NCBI GenBank assembly: GCA_022711195.1
Contig: JAKLFN010000031.1
Coordinates: 1-13,590 of the forward strand
Direction: 5' to 3'
Length of the DNA: 13,590 nucleotides
Origin: Bacteroidota bacterium
GTDB lineage: Bacteria > Bacteroidota > Bacteroidia > Bacteroidales > VadinHA17
Shown here: positions 1 through 7,617 of the stretch, piece by piece
Layout: every line of letters begins with the position of its first letter
Position numbering within the stretch: position 1 is the stretch's first letter
Translations under genes and position numbers: made by a program
Notes under the pieces: model-generated
What the model saw: only the letters and a program-made list of their open reading frames with translations
Databases searched by the model: none
What the model was told of the DNA's origin: nothing

Positions 1-349
1 CAGTGTTGCTATTTCTGATGGCAACGGCTGTACAGCCTCGGCAAATGCAACAGTTGGTTTTGAAGGAACATATAATTGTGTTCAGATACCTCAGATATTA
101 ACACCGGAACCCGCTGACGGGCATAATGACCTCTGGATCATTAGAAATATTGACATTTATCCAAGAGCTGAGATTAAAGTTTATTCAAGATGGGGCAAAC
201 TGATCTATCATACCAAGAATCCTTCAGCAGAGCCATGGAACGGAAGGTACTTTAACGGGAAGCTTGTTCCAACTGATTCATACCGTTATATACTTGACCT
301 GCATGACGGATCAGAACCGAGGTCGGGAGTGATAAGTGTAATAAGGTAA
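1..349 (+). CDS. C-terminal fragment of a SprB-like adhesin with type B T9SS sorting domain (5' end outside window)
   Basis: The open frame enters the window at base 2 and runs 115 codons to TAA at 347-349. The first residues (SVAISDGNGCTASANATV) resemble the end of a SprB-type beta-sandwich repeat. The rest matches the gliding-motility-associated C-terminal domain: the TPEPADGHNDLW segment stands where TPNGDGxND is usual, followed by IDIYPRAEIKVYSRWGKLIY, PWNGRYFNGKLVPTDSYRYILDL and a final GVISVIR. In known members this domain directs export by the type IX secretion system and cell-surface attachment, so the protein is probably a large surface adhesin or motility-type filament. Its TAA directly abuts an ATG of the PorP/SprF-like gene, which fits a substrate and dedicated partner pair. 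The size and remaining domains cannot be seen. Confidence 0.85.
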   Translation, partial: SVAISDGNGCTASANATVGFEGTYNCVQIPQILTPEPADGHNDLWIIRNIDIYPRAEIKVYSRWGKLIYHTKNPSAEPWNGRYFNGKLVPTDSYRYILDLHDGSEPRSGVISVIR

Positions 350-1375
350 ATGATTGATAATATGATAATTAGATATATGAGATATTACAGGGTATTGTTG
401 CTGCTGATTGTTCTGAACCTGCCGGGCATTCTTACTCTGGCCCAGCAGGTGCCTATGTACAGCCAGTACATTATGAACGGTTTTCTCATTAATCCGTCTT
501 TTGCAGGACGTGACGGCTATACGACTGTAACGCTTACCACACGTGAACAATGGGTTGGTTTGGAACAAGCTCCTGCAACATATGCAGCAAGTTTCCAGAC
601 ACGGTTGCTGAAGAACAGTTATATTTCCAAAGCAACATCTGTCAGGAAGAAGCTGGTAAGACCAACAAAAGGTGGTAATGTTGGTCTTGGGGGTTATATT
701 TTCAGCGACCATAACGGAATTATGAGAAGAACCGGATTCCAGTTCATATATGCTTATCATATCCCTCTCCGGCAGGTGGGAGGATACCCCAGCAATCTTG
801 CCCTTGGACTGGCGTTTACCGGCTACCAGTTTGCAATCAATACGGACAACCTGATCTATGATGTCGATGATCCTTTTCTTAACAGTTATGACAGGTCGGT
901 ATTTATTCCCGATTTTAACTTCGGAGCCAGTTTTACCACAGCAAAATATTATGCTGGATTTGCGATGACCAATATTCTAAGGGGATCGCTGATGTTTGCT
1001 GATACAACAGCAATTAACAGGAATGAGCTGGGACACTTTTTTATCACAGGCGGCTATAAGTTTGAGCTGGCACCGGACTGGATACTCGAACCATCAGCTT
1101 TCCTGAAATCGTCCGATATGTTTTCGCGTACCTTTCAGGCCGATATTACAGCCAGGGTTTACTACAAGAATGATTACTGGGCCGGTTTATCTCTCAGAAC
1201 GAATGACGCACTCATTCTTCTTGCAGGATTCAAATATGACAGATTTCATTTCGGCTATGCTGTCGACTTCACCCTTACTGATATACGCAGGCAGAGTTTT
1301 GGAACACATGAGATCACCCTGGCAGTAAAATTCGGGGAGAGCGCCCGCAGATACAGATGGATTAACGCTTTCTGA
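350..1375 (+). CDS. PorP/SprF-family type IX secretion membrane protein
   Basis: This 341-residue protein has an N-terminal signal peptide (hydrophobic VLLLLIVLNLPGILTLA, then QQ). The mature start, QQVPMYSQYIMNGFLINPSFAG, is the hallmark of the PorP/SprF family, and GLGGYIFSDHNGIMRRTGF with YAYHIPL follows as expected. Alternating aromatic and polar beta strands continue to the C-terminal ITLAVKF strand, consistent with an outer-membrane barrel of normal family length. In Flavobacterium, SprF is needed for secretion of SprB, and genes of this family commonly sit next to type B sorting-domain substrates, as here. ATGs at 350, 362 and 377 are all possible starts; the one at 377 gives the most compact signal peptide, and 350 touches the upstream stop codon. 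The nuclease gene follows after 12 bases, so the three genes are probably one transcript. Confidence 0.88.
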   Translation: MIDNMIIRYMRYYRVLLLLIVLNLPGILTLAQQVPMYSQYIMNGFLINPSFAGRDGYTTVTLTTREQWVGLEQAPATYAASFQTRLLKNSYISKATSVRKKLVRPTKGGNVGLGGYIFSDHNGIMRRTGFQFIYAYHIPLRQVGGYPSNLALGLAFTGYQFAINTDNLIYDVDDPFLNSYDRSVFIPDFNFGASFTTAKYYAGFAMTNILRGSLMFADTTAINRNELGHFFITGGYKFELAPDWILEPSAFLKSSDMFSRTFQADITARVYYKNDYWAGLSLRTNDALILLAGFKYDRFHFGYAVDFTLTDIRRQSFGTHEITLAVKFGESARRYRWINAF

Positions 1376-1387
1376 GTCAGAATAAAT

Positions 1388-2419
1388 ATGATGAAAGGTG
1401 CCAGATTAAGATGTGCCGGTACCGTATCGCTGCTTTTACTGACATTCTGTACAGCATCTTCACAGGATCCTGATGACCATCAGGTCAGGATCATGTTCTA
1501 TAATGCCGAGAATCTCTTTGATGTCAGTGACGATACGTCAGCAGGCGACGACGAATTCCTTCCCGGAGCGATACGGAGATGGACTGCCAGACGGCTGGAT
1601 GCAAAGATCAATCTGCTTGCAAAAACGATCATTGCAGCCGGAGAATGGTCTCCTCCGATTGTTGTTGGAATGTGTGAACTCGAAAACCGGGCAGTGATCG
1701 GGAAACTTATAAATACTTCATTACTTGCCAGATATAAATATGAGATAGTGCACCATGATTCACCGGATCCCAGGGGTATTGATGTCGGTCTGATATACCG
1801 GTCCGATCATGTAAGAATCATTTCTTCAAGAAGTCTGATCCCTGATAATTATAATCTGTCGACGTTCACAACCAGGGATGTACTGCATACAAGGTTATTG
1901 ATCAGTGATGACACCATCGATCTGTTTTTAAATCACTGGCCATCGAGAAGGGGAGGAGTGCTGGCGGCAGATAAGCTGAGAACAGACCTGGCAAAAATGG
2001 TCAGGAGAGAAACTGATTCAATCTTTTCAGCAGACGGAAGAGACGCGAAAATTATTATTACCGGCGATTTTAACTGCAATCCCGACGATAACGCTATCAG
2101 GATTCTGACCAGCGGAGATGATTCCGGTATGATCAATCTGACTTCACAGCTGAGAGATTCAGAGGGTACTTACAGGTACCAGGGCACCTGGGAGATGATT
2201 GACCAGGTGATAGTCTCAAAGTCACTTCTTGATGACTCCTCTGGATTGTACACTGAGCATGGAGGCTTAAATGTATTCAGGGCTCCTTTCTTATTATACA
2301 GCGATCCCAGGTACCCCGGATATACTCCTCTGCCTACATATAGTGGTTTTATTTATAAGGGAGGCTGCAGCGACCATCTTCCTTTAGTTCTCACTCTCAG
2401 CCTGCATCACTCTTTTTAA
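1388..2419 (+). CDS. Secreted endonuclease/exonuclease/phosphatase-family protein
   Basis: This 343-residue protein starts with a signal peptide (hydrophobic SLLLLTF, probable cleavage near ASSQDP). A cysteine lies at residue 21, but the preceding LTF is a poor lipobox. The EEP fold is shown by FYNAENLFD (Asn39), the CELEN metal-binding segment (residues 96-100), DSPDPRGIDVGLIYR, LNHWPSR (His183), GDFNCNP (Asp227, Asn229), IDQV (271-274) and SDHLP (Asp329, His330). All expected catalytic positions are present, so it is probably an active metal-dependent phosphodiesterase acting in the periplasm or outside the cell. The substrate (DNA, RNA, lipid or phosphoester) cannot be told from sequence. 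It lies 12 bases downstream of the PorP-like gene and overlaps the end of the convergent nucleotidyltransferase gene by 23 bases. No T9SS C-terminal domain is visible. Confidence 0.85.
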   Translation: MMKGARLRCAGTVSLLLLTFCTASSQDPDDHQVRIMFYNAENLFDVSDDTSAGDDEFLPGAIRRWTARRLDAKINLLAKTIIAAGEWSPPIVVGMCELENRAVIGKLINTSLLARYKYEIVHHDSPDPRGIDVGLIYRSDHVRIISSRSLIPDNYNLSTFTTRDVLHTRLLISDDTIDLFLNHWPSRRGGVLAADKLRTDLAKMVRRETDSIFSADGRDAKIIITGDFNCNPDDNAIRILTSGDDSGMINLTSQLRDSEGTYRYQGTWEMIDQVIVSKSLLDDSSGLYTEHGGLNVFRAPFLLYSDPRYPGYTPLPTYSGFIYKGGCSDHLPLVLTLSLHHSF

Positions 2420-3827
2420 CCGGCTTGAGCCCAAGTTCATGGCCTTTCCTGAGCATCAGACTGTAGGCTTCCTCATGGTTATTGCCAATTAATCCGTCGA
2501 GAATTGCTTCCCTGATAGTGTTTTTTATTATCCCGACCTCCTTGCCCGGTTTTATCCCGAATGTCGCGATGATCTCTGTCCCGTCGACCGGGGGCTGAAA
2601 GTTCCTGACAGCATCCTTCTCCTCAATCTCCCGGAGTTTTTCTCTTACATATCTGAAATTCTCCAGATGCCTGTTTTTCTTCTCTTCATTCTTTGAGGTT
2701 ATGTCAGCTTCACACAACGACATCAGGTCATCAATATCATCTCCTGCCTCAAACAATAGTCTGCGTACTGCGGAATCGGTCACCTCCTCCTGCGAAAGAA
2801 CTATTGGTCTCAGATGAAGGTCTACCAGCTTCTGGACATATTTCATTTTATCGTTTTGAGGAAGACGGAGCCTTTTGAAGATTCCGGGTATCATTTTTGA
2901 CCCGATGAATTCATGGCCATGAAATGTCCATCCCGTGCCTTCGACATATTTTTTTGTCGCCGGCTTTGCTATATCATGCAGAAGGGCGGCCCATCGAAGC
3001 CAGAGATCGTCAGAACGTCTGGCAATGTTGTCAAGGACTTTTAATGAATGGTGAAAATTGTCCTTATGTCCCTTTCCTTCTTTCTTTTCCACACCTTTAA
3101 GATTGCTGAGCTCCGGAAATATAAGCTTAAGGAGACCCGATTTATCAAGAAGGATGAATCCTGTGGATGGATGCGAGCACAAAATGATCTTATTCAGCTC
3201 GGCGATTATCCTTTCCGGTGAGACAATCTTTATTCTTTCGCAATTATCTGCTATTGATTTAAATGTCTTTTCATCAATGGTAAAATTCAGTTGGGCTGCA
3301 AATCTGATTGCCCTCATCATCCTGAGTGGATCATCTGAAAATGTACGGTCAGGATCGAGAGGAGTGCGGATTATCCCGTTCTTCAAATCGCTGATACCGT
3401 TAAAAGGATCAATAAAATCTCCGAAGGTATCTTCATTAATGCTTACAGCCATGGCATTAATAGTAAAATCCCTCCGTTCCTGGTCATCCTTCAGAGTGCC
3501 GTCCTCAACTATCGGTTTTCTCGAGTTACGCTGATAAGATTCCTTCCTGGCGCCTACGAATTCAAGTTCATAATCGTCGTACCTGAACATAGCTGTTCCG
3601 AAATTTTTGAATACGGAGACATTGATTTTCGGATTGATTCTCTTCGCAACCTTGCGCGCAACTTCTATACCGCTGCCTAAGACAACAATGTCTATATCTT
3701 TATCAGGGTGTTCCCTTTTAAGAAGTTCATCCCTTACCCATCCTCCTATTACAAAAGCAGGTACATTTTCAGCAGTTACAACTTCCGAAAGAGTCTTGAA
3801 TATCTTGTCATCTAGACATATAGACAT
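2397..3827 (-). CDS. cca: CCA-adding tRNA nucleotidyltransferase / poly(A) polymerase family with HD domain
   Basis: This 476-residue class II nucleotidyltransferase adds or repairs the 3' CCA end of tRNAs in the cytoplasm. The head domain has GGWVRDELL (28-36) and the catalytic DKDIDIVV (Asp44 and Asp46). The neck has RRDFTINAMA (118-127), DPFNG, RTFSDDPLRMMRAIRFA and an RNA-binding helical region. An HD phosphohydrolase domain follows, with FHHSL, LLHDIAKPATKK (His284-Asp285) and HGHE (303-306). Length and order match Bacteroidota CCA-adding enzymes. Poly(A) polymerase is the main alternative, but the single copy with an HD domain favours cca. The start is the ATG at 3825-3827. A longer frame begins with TTG at 3861-3863, but that triplet is the end of a TAACTTTG box and is probably promoter. 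The 3' end overlaps the convergent nuclease gene, with no terminator between them. Confidence 0.88.
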   Translation of the reverse strand: MSICLDDKIFKTLSEVVTAENVPAFVIGGWVRDELLKREHPDKDIDIVVLGSGIEVARKVAKRINPKINVSVFKNFGTAMFRYDDYELEFVGARKESYQRNSRKPIVEDGTLKDDQERRDFTINAMAVSINEDTFGDFIDPFNGISDLKNGIIRTPLDPDRTFSDDPLRMMRAIRFAAQLNFTIDEKTFKSIADNCERIKIVSPERIIAELNKIILCSHPSTGFILLDKSGLLKLIFPELSNLKGVEKKEGKGHKDNFHHSLKVLDNIARRSDDLWLRWAALLHDIAKPATKKYVEGTGWTFHGHEFIGSKMIPGIFKRLRLPQNDKMKYVQKLVDLHLRPIVLSQEEVTDSAVRRLLFEAGDDIDDLMSLCEADITSKNEEKKNRHLENFRYVREKLREIEEKDAVRNFQPPVDGTEIIATFGIKPGKEVGIIKNTIREAILDGLIGNNHEEAYSLMLRKGHELGLKPVKKSDAG

Positions 3828-3860
3828 ACCTGAATATGACAATTTGTTACTAAATCCGGA

Positions 3861-3868
3861 CAAAGTTA
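3861..3868 (-). promoter_or_regulatory. Putative -7 promoter box for cca (TAACTTTG)
   Basis: On the minus strand the octamer TAACTTTG matches the Bacteroidota TAnnTTTG consensus exactly. Transcription would start near 3857, giving about 30 bases of leader before the cca ATG at 3827. No clear TTTG-like -33 element was found at the usual distance, so this is a motif match only. Confidence 0.5.
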
Positions 3869-3978
3869 CTATTATTAACCGATTATTTTTAAAATCTGTC
3901 TCTCTGCCATAAAAGGCCTCAAAATTGACTACAGATGAACAATATTTCTTAACTTATGTTTTAATACAAAAAATTATC

Positions 3979-4338
3979 ATGACAGAACATTTAACAAAAG
4001 AGACATTTCAGAGTAAGGTTTTCGATTACGAAAAGAACAAAGATTGGAAATTTGAGGGGACAAAGCCATGTATTATTGATTTTTATGCCGATTGGTGTGG
4101 TCCCTGTAAGATGGTAGCGCCTGTACTTGAGGAGCTTTCAAAGGATTTTGACGGCAAGCTTGATGTTTATAAGGTAAATACTGAGGAGCAACAGGAGCTG
4201 GCAGCTGTCTTCGGGATAAGAAGCATACCCTCTTTTCTTTTTGTGCCGCTTGATGGGCAGCCACAGATGGCAATGGGTGCTTTACCCAAAGAAACCTTCG
4301 TTAAAGCATTCAAGGATGTCCTTGGTGTAGAGAAATAG
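3979..4338 (+). CDS. trxA: Thioredoxin
   Basis: This 119-residue cytoplasmic protein has the canonical thioredoxin fold and active site: FYADWCGPCKMVAP with redox cysteines Cys40 and Cys43, and the cis-proline Pro84 in RSIPSF. It reduces disulfides in target proteins and is itself recycled by thioredoxin reductase, which is not in this window. There is no signal peptide, which argues against a periplasmic TlpA/ResA-type protein. Cys31, just before the central strand, is an extra cysteine. The start is the ATG at 3979; the frame stays open upstream to a TTG at 3925, but that would add a non-family extension. A TATGTTTT at 3955-3962 is one base from the -7 consensus and could be its promoter, leaving a leader of about 12 bases. 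It is divergent from cca and convergent with xseB. Confidence 0.93.
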   Translation: MTEHLTKETFQSKVFDYEKNKDWKFEGTKPCIIDFYADWCGPCKMVAPVLEELSKDFDGKLDVYKVNTEEQQELAAVFGIRSIPSFLFVPLDGQPQMAMGALPKETFVKAFKDVLGVEK

Positions 4339-4375
4339 GCAGTTCGTCAAAATTGCCCTTCAGGGATATAAAATT

Positions 4376-4398
4376 TATATGTTTTTATGAAACATATA
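4376..4398. repeat. AT-rich perfect inverted repeat downstream of thioredoxin
   Basis: The arms TATATGTTT (4376-4384) and AAACATATA (4390-4398) are a perfect 9-bp inverted repeat around a 5-base loop, 37 bases after the thioredoxin stop. With only two GC pairs and no T-run after it, it is a weak candidate terminator or 3'-end stabiliser. The rest of the 176-base gap to xseB is AT-rich, with no frame or RNA gene recognised. Confidence 0.4.
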
Positions 4399-4482
4399 CA
4401 GCCGGTACATCGTTTAATTATATAGATAGTTGTAACAATCAGGTTACATGATTTTTTTCATGGATTTAGGTTTAGGGTAGCA

Positions 4483-4510
4483 GTAAATCAGGGCTTCGGT
4501 CCTGATTTAC
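4483..4510. terminator. UUCG-capped hairpin between convergent trx and xseB
   Basis: The arms GTAAATCAGG (4483-4492) and CCTGATTTAC (4501-4510) pair perfectly. Two more inner pairs, a G-U and a C-G, close a TTCG tetraloop, for a 12-bp stem with the very stable C(UUCG)G cap. It sits 4 bases after the xseB stop on the minus strand, so it is well placed to end the dnaK-to-xseB block. The T-run is better on the plus strand (TTCTTT at 4511-4516), so it may stop transcription from both sides. Confidence 0.7.
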
Positions 4511-4514
4511 TTCT

Positions 4515-4712
4515 TTATGGCTGTTCACTGAATATATTGTTTATCTCTTCTTCGGTGCTCCGCAGTTTCTTCTGACACTCCCTTATCAGCTCCGACGCAC
4601 GTTTTACTTCCACCGAAAGCTTATCCAGATCAAGTTCACCGCTTTCGATTTCCCTGAGAATCTTTTCTATTTCTCCGACAGCAGTCGTAAAAGAGAATTC
4701 TTTCCTGGCCAT
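4515..4712 (-). CDS. xseB: Exodeoxyribonuclease VII small subunit
   Basis: This short, 65-residue acidic helical protein matches XseB: FSFTTAVGEIEKILREIESGELDLDKL, where the GELDLD turn links two helices, followed by a charged coiled-coil-forming helix (ASELIRECQKKLRSTEEEI). It is a little shorter than the roughly 80-residue E. coli protein. It assembles in several copies on one XseA to form exonuclease VII, which degrades single-stranded DNA. The start ATG lies 5 bases after the xseA stop, and the UUCG hairpin follows its own stop directly. Position and sequence both support the call. Confidence 0.93.
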   Translation of the reverse strand: MARKEFSFTTAVGEIEKILREIESGELDLDKLSVEVKRASELIRECQKKLRSTEEEINNIFSEQP

Positions 4713-4717
4713 AGCAC

Positions 4718-5959
4718 TTATTTATTAATTACTTTACTACTGAATTCACCATCACTTATCTGAGTTGTCACTATTTCTCCTTCCCTAACCTCATTAATGC
4801 TTTTTATTATTTTTCCTTTCAAAGTCGTTATCGAATATCCTCTTTTAAGCACTTTCCCGGGATCAAGGATATTCAGAGACTCTGACATAGTATTGACCCG
4901 GATTTTAACCGCCTGGAGCAGATTCGTAGTACCTTTCACCAGGTCGGACCTGTATTTTTCAATATTCTTGATGTTGCCGGCGCTTATCCTGCCTGCCCCC
5001 GTCATAATCTTAATCCTGTATGTATCCAGAAGACTTTTGTGTTCTTCAATGATTACCCTGGTACTTTCATAGATGCTTTGCGACATTTCATTTATCAGCT
5101 TCTCGGCAGAAGCACTCTTTTCTATAAGAAAATCAGCAACAGCTGTAGGGGTCTTCAGAGCCTGATGGGCAACCATGTCGGTCACCGAAAGATCTTTGTC
5201 GTGGCCGATCCCGGTTATCACAGGAATGGGAAATTGTGTGACCAGGTATGCAATATTGTAATTGTCGAACCAGCTCAGGTCGCTCTGTGAACCGCCCCCG
5301 CGGATGATTACGGCTGCATCAAACATATCTGCTGCCTCTGCTACTCTTTCAAGGGCAGCAATGACACTCTTCTCCGTATCGGCACCCTGCATGACAGCCT
5401 CGAACAGCGTTGTATTATAGACATATTTATAACTGTTATTCGTCAGGTGGTTCATGAAATCGCGGTAACCGGCTGCTACTGCCGACGATATAACAGCTAT
5501 CCTCTGTGGGAGCATTGGAAAATGTGTCTCCCTGTTCATCAGGAATACACCTTCTTCTTCCAGCCTCCTGATGATCATACGCCTCTTCAACGCCATTTCA
5601 CCTATCGTGAACGAGGGATCAATGTCTGAAATTACCAGGCTCAATCCATACAACTCATGATATTCTATCTTCACCCTGACAAGGATCTTCAGACCCTCCT
5701 TAAGTACTTGTCCTGTTGAATCAAGGAAAAGAGCAGAGAGGAATCTGTATCGGCTGCTCCAGATTATTGCTTTTACCCTGGCGGCTGGATTTACCTGATC
5801 GTTTTGTTTCTCAATGAGTTCGAGATAACAATGGCCTGCGCTGTTTTCCTTAATCTCAGATATTTCTGCCGTTACCCAGTAAAAGTCCGGAAGCGACATG
5901 TAGAGGGAATCCCTGATGACCTTCTGAAGCTCCGAAAGTGTAAGGTTTTCTGTCTTCAT
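4718..5959 (-). CDS. xseA: Exodeoxyribonuclease VII large subunit
   Basis: This 413-residue protein is the catalytic subunit of exonuclease VII, a single-strand DNA exonuclease acting in repair and recombination. An N-terminal OB-fold domain (about residues 1-110: LTLSELQKVIRDSL, WVTAEISEIKENSAGHCYLEL) is followed by the catalytic core, with AVISSAVAAGYRDF, VIIRGGGSQSDLSWFDN, PVITGIGHDKD and KTPTAVADFLI. A long helical region and a C-terminal beta segment (LKRGYSIT) complete the family pattern. E. coli XseA is about 456 residues, so this is a slightly compact but complete member. Its ATG overlaps the TGA of the upstream subtilase gene in an ATGA junction, indicating translational coupling, and xseB follows after 5 bases. 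Confidence 0.95.
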   Translation of the reverse strand: MKTENLTLSELQKVIRDSLYMSLPDFYWVTAEISEIKENSAGHCYLELIEKQNDQVNPAARVKAIIWSSRYRFLSALFLDSTGQVLKEGLKILVRVKIEYHELYGLSLVISDIDPSFTIGEMALKRRMIIRRLEEEGVFLMNRETHFPMLPQRIAVISSAVAAGYRDFMNHLTNNSYKYVYNTTLFEAVMQGADTEKSVIAALERVAEAADMFDAAVIIRGGGSQSDLSWFDNYNIAYLVTQFPIPVITGIGHDKDLSVTDMVAHQALKTPTAVADFLIEKSASAEKLINEMSQSIYESTRVIIEEHKSLLDTYRIKIMTGAGRISAGNIKNIEKYRSDLVKGTTNLLQAVKIRVNTMSESLNILDPGKVLKRGYSITTLKGKIIKSINEVREGEIVTTQISDGEFSSKVINK

Positions 5960-7617
5960 TCCGATGGCATCTTTATGATCTTGTGTGTAAAGGTTCCTCC
6001 TGCAGTTACAATTCTGACGAAATATAATCCCGGACTTCTCTTTGCGAGCTCTCTGATTATGAGGCTTCTTCCTGCATATACTCCGTAATCTTTCAAAAAT
6101 ACAACCACTCCTGCATTGTTTGCTATCTCGATCCGGATATTGCCCGGTGCTTCGTTGAATAGTATTTCGAACTCATCGGAAAATGGATTTGGTCTTACAA
6201 TAGTTTCATTTTCCGGCCTCATGAGATATTTGTCCTGGAGCATGGATAGGGCTTTGTTCATATCAGGAATACCGTAGCCATACAGCGAGTCAGGCGTATA
6301 ATATCTGTCGCCGGCAGCTCGTAAGGACTCAATTATTTCGCTGGCAGTTGCCTGCGGCACAGCCTCCATGAGACAGGCGCTCATGCCGCTAAGCACAGGA
6401 CACGAGAACGATGTTCCGTTCAGCCGTGTAAGCAGTACCTCGGCAGTCTGGGTCATTACCTCCACTCCCAGGGCCGACAGATCGGGTTTTACCCGGCCAT
6501 CAGCCGAAGGACCTGCTGATGAGAATGACGAGATTGTTCTGTACCTGTCGACAGCGCCTGCAGCCAGAACACTGTCGCCGTCAGAGGGTGCAATTATTCT
6601 TATCCAGTTCTTATTCCTCTCATTGCCGGCGCTGGCTACAACCAGCATGCCTTTCGACACTGCCATATCTGCTGCGCGCGTCACGAAAGCCGTGTTCCCG
6701 TCGAGATCTGAAAATGAATAATTCATGGCAGGATCATCGAACTGGAAGTATCCCAGCGAGGAGGAGATAATATCGGCTCCGGCACTGTCGGCAAACTCAG
6801 CTGCAAAAGTCCAGTAATCTTCTTCAACCGGGAATTCGCTGGCCCCGTCCTCTGTCCTGAGAAGCATGAAGTCTGCTCCCGGTGCCGTACCGCGGAGATA
6901 TCCGTTTACCTGGCCTGCAAGAACAGAGAGCACCGCCATGCCGTGGGAATGGTAAGAATACACAAAACTGTTTTTATTTATAAAATCATAAGTAAGTTTT
7001 ATCCCATCCCTGTTCCTGAGCGGGGAAAGCGATGATGCTTTATCTGCATTTGTGAATCCCCCGTCGAGTATTGCGACGAGTATCCCTGTTCCATCATAAC
7101 CGGCGTTATGCAGGTGATAGCCGTTCAGCATGGTAAGCTGTATGTCGAAAGGAGGAGGAGAAGTGGCTGCATCGACTAAATCCAGCTTATCTGTGAAACT
7201 GCTTTTCCCGGCAGGTTTCTTTACCAGAATGGCATCCGCAACAAACGGAAGTGACCGTACTGTGGAAAGATCAACTTCAGTTTTAGTCTTGAGAAGGGCG
7301 CTGTTCATCCATTTCGAAGTGCCATGGAGAGTGAATCCCCTCGTTTTCAGCTGGTCGGTATATTCTGAAAACACCGGGAGATCGCTGTATACCGGTACAT
7401 CTATGCCTGATTCCTGTCGTCTTTCGATGGCGCGCTGCGAGAGCAGATCCTCAGCTGAAAATGAAGAGGTGGTATAGGTTCCTTTATCCCTGAAATAAAC
7501 CCTGTAAAAAAAATTATAGTCCTGGGAATAAGCTGTCAGTGATGGTAATGATACAAGTATCAGCAGGAGTGAAGTTATCACTAAACACTTTTTCTTTTCA
7601 GGCGAGGTGAAGTTCAT
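5956..7617 (-). CDS. Secreted S8 subtilase with type IX C-terminal sorting domain
   Basis: This 553-residue protein has a signal peptide (about residues 10-31, ending TAYSQ) and a prodomain-like region to about 150. A subtilisin catalytic domain follows, with Asp185 in AILDGG, His225 in HSHG, oxyanion Asn332 in SAGN and Ser403 in NGTSFSCP, so the catalytic set is complete. The last roughly 80 residues (RPNPFSDEF, a glycine-bounded beta sandwich, then GLYFVRI and HKIIKM) form a type A T9SS sorting domain. The protein is therefore predicted to be exported and cleaved or anchored at the cell surface. Targets are unknown. It starts in a TAATG junction with the MORN gene and ends in an ATGA junction with xseA. 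Pairing a secreted protease with a DNA exonuclease is probably transcriptional convenience rather than shared function. Confidence 0.9.
   Translation of the reverse strand: MNFTSPEKKKCLVITSLLLILVSLPSLTAYSQDYNFFYRVYFRDKGTYTTSSFSAEDLLSQRAIERRQESGIDVPVYSDLPVFSEYTDQLKTRGFTLHGTSKWMNSALLKTKTEVDLSTVRSLPFVADAILVKKPAGKSSFTDKLDLVDAATSPPPFDIQLTMLNGYHLHNAGYDGTGILVAILDGGFTNADKASSLSPLRNRDGIKLTYDFINKNSFVYSYHSHGMAVLSVLAGQVNGYLRGTAPGADFMLLRTEDGASEFPVEEDYWTFAAEFADSAGADIISSSLGYFQFDDPAMNYSFSDLDGNTAFVTRAADMAVSKGMLVVASAGNERNKNWIRIIAPSDGDSVLAAGAVDRYRTISSFSSAGPSADGRVKPDLSALGVEVMTQTAEVLLTRLNGTSFSCPVLSGMSACLMEAVPQATASEIIESLRAAGDRYYTPDSLYGYGIPDMNKALSMLQDKYLMRPENETIVRPNPFSDEFEILFNEAPGNIRIEIANNAGVVVFLKDYGVYAGRSLIIRELAKRSPGLYFVRIVTAGGTFTHKIIKMPSE

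Noticed and set aside
311..760. 149-codon minus-strand frame across the adhesin/PorP junction
   Set aside because: It is antisense to two well-supported genes, with no signal peptide or domain; the low-complexity Gln run comes from reverse reading of leucine codons.
3058..3534. 158-codon open frame on the plus strand
   Set aside because: It lies entirely antisense to the conserved cca gene, with no recognisable protein features; a shadow of the coding frame.
4339..4514. Possible small RNA in the 176-base gap between trx and xseB
   Set aside because: Two hairpins are present, but no TAnnTTTG box precedes them and no known RNA family was recognised, so they are reported only as hairpins.
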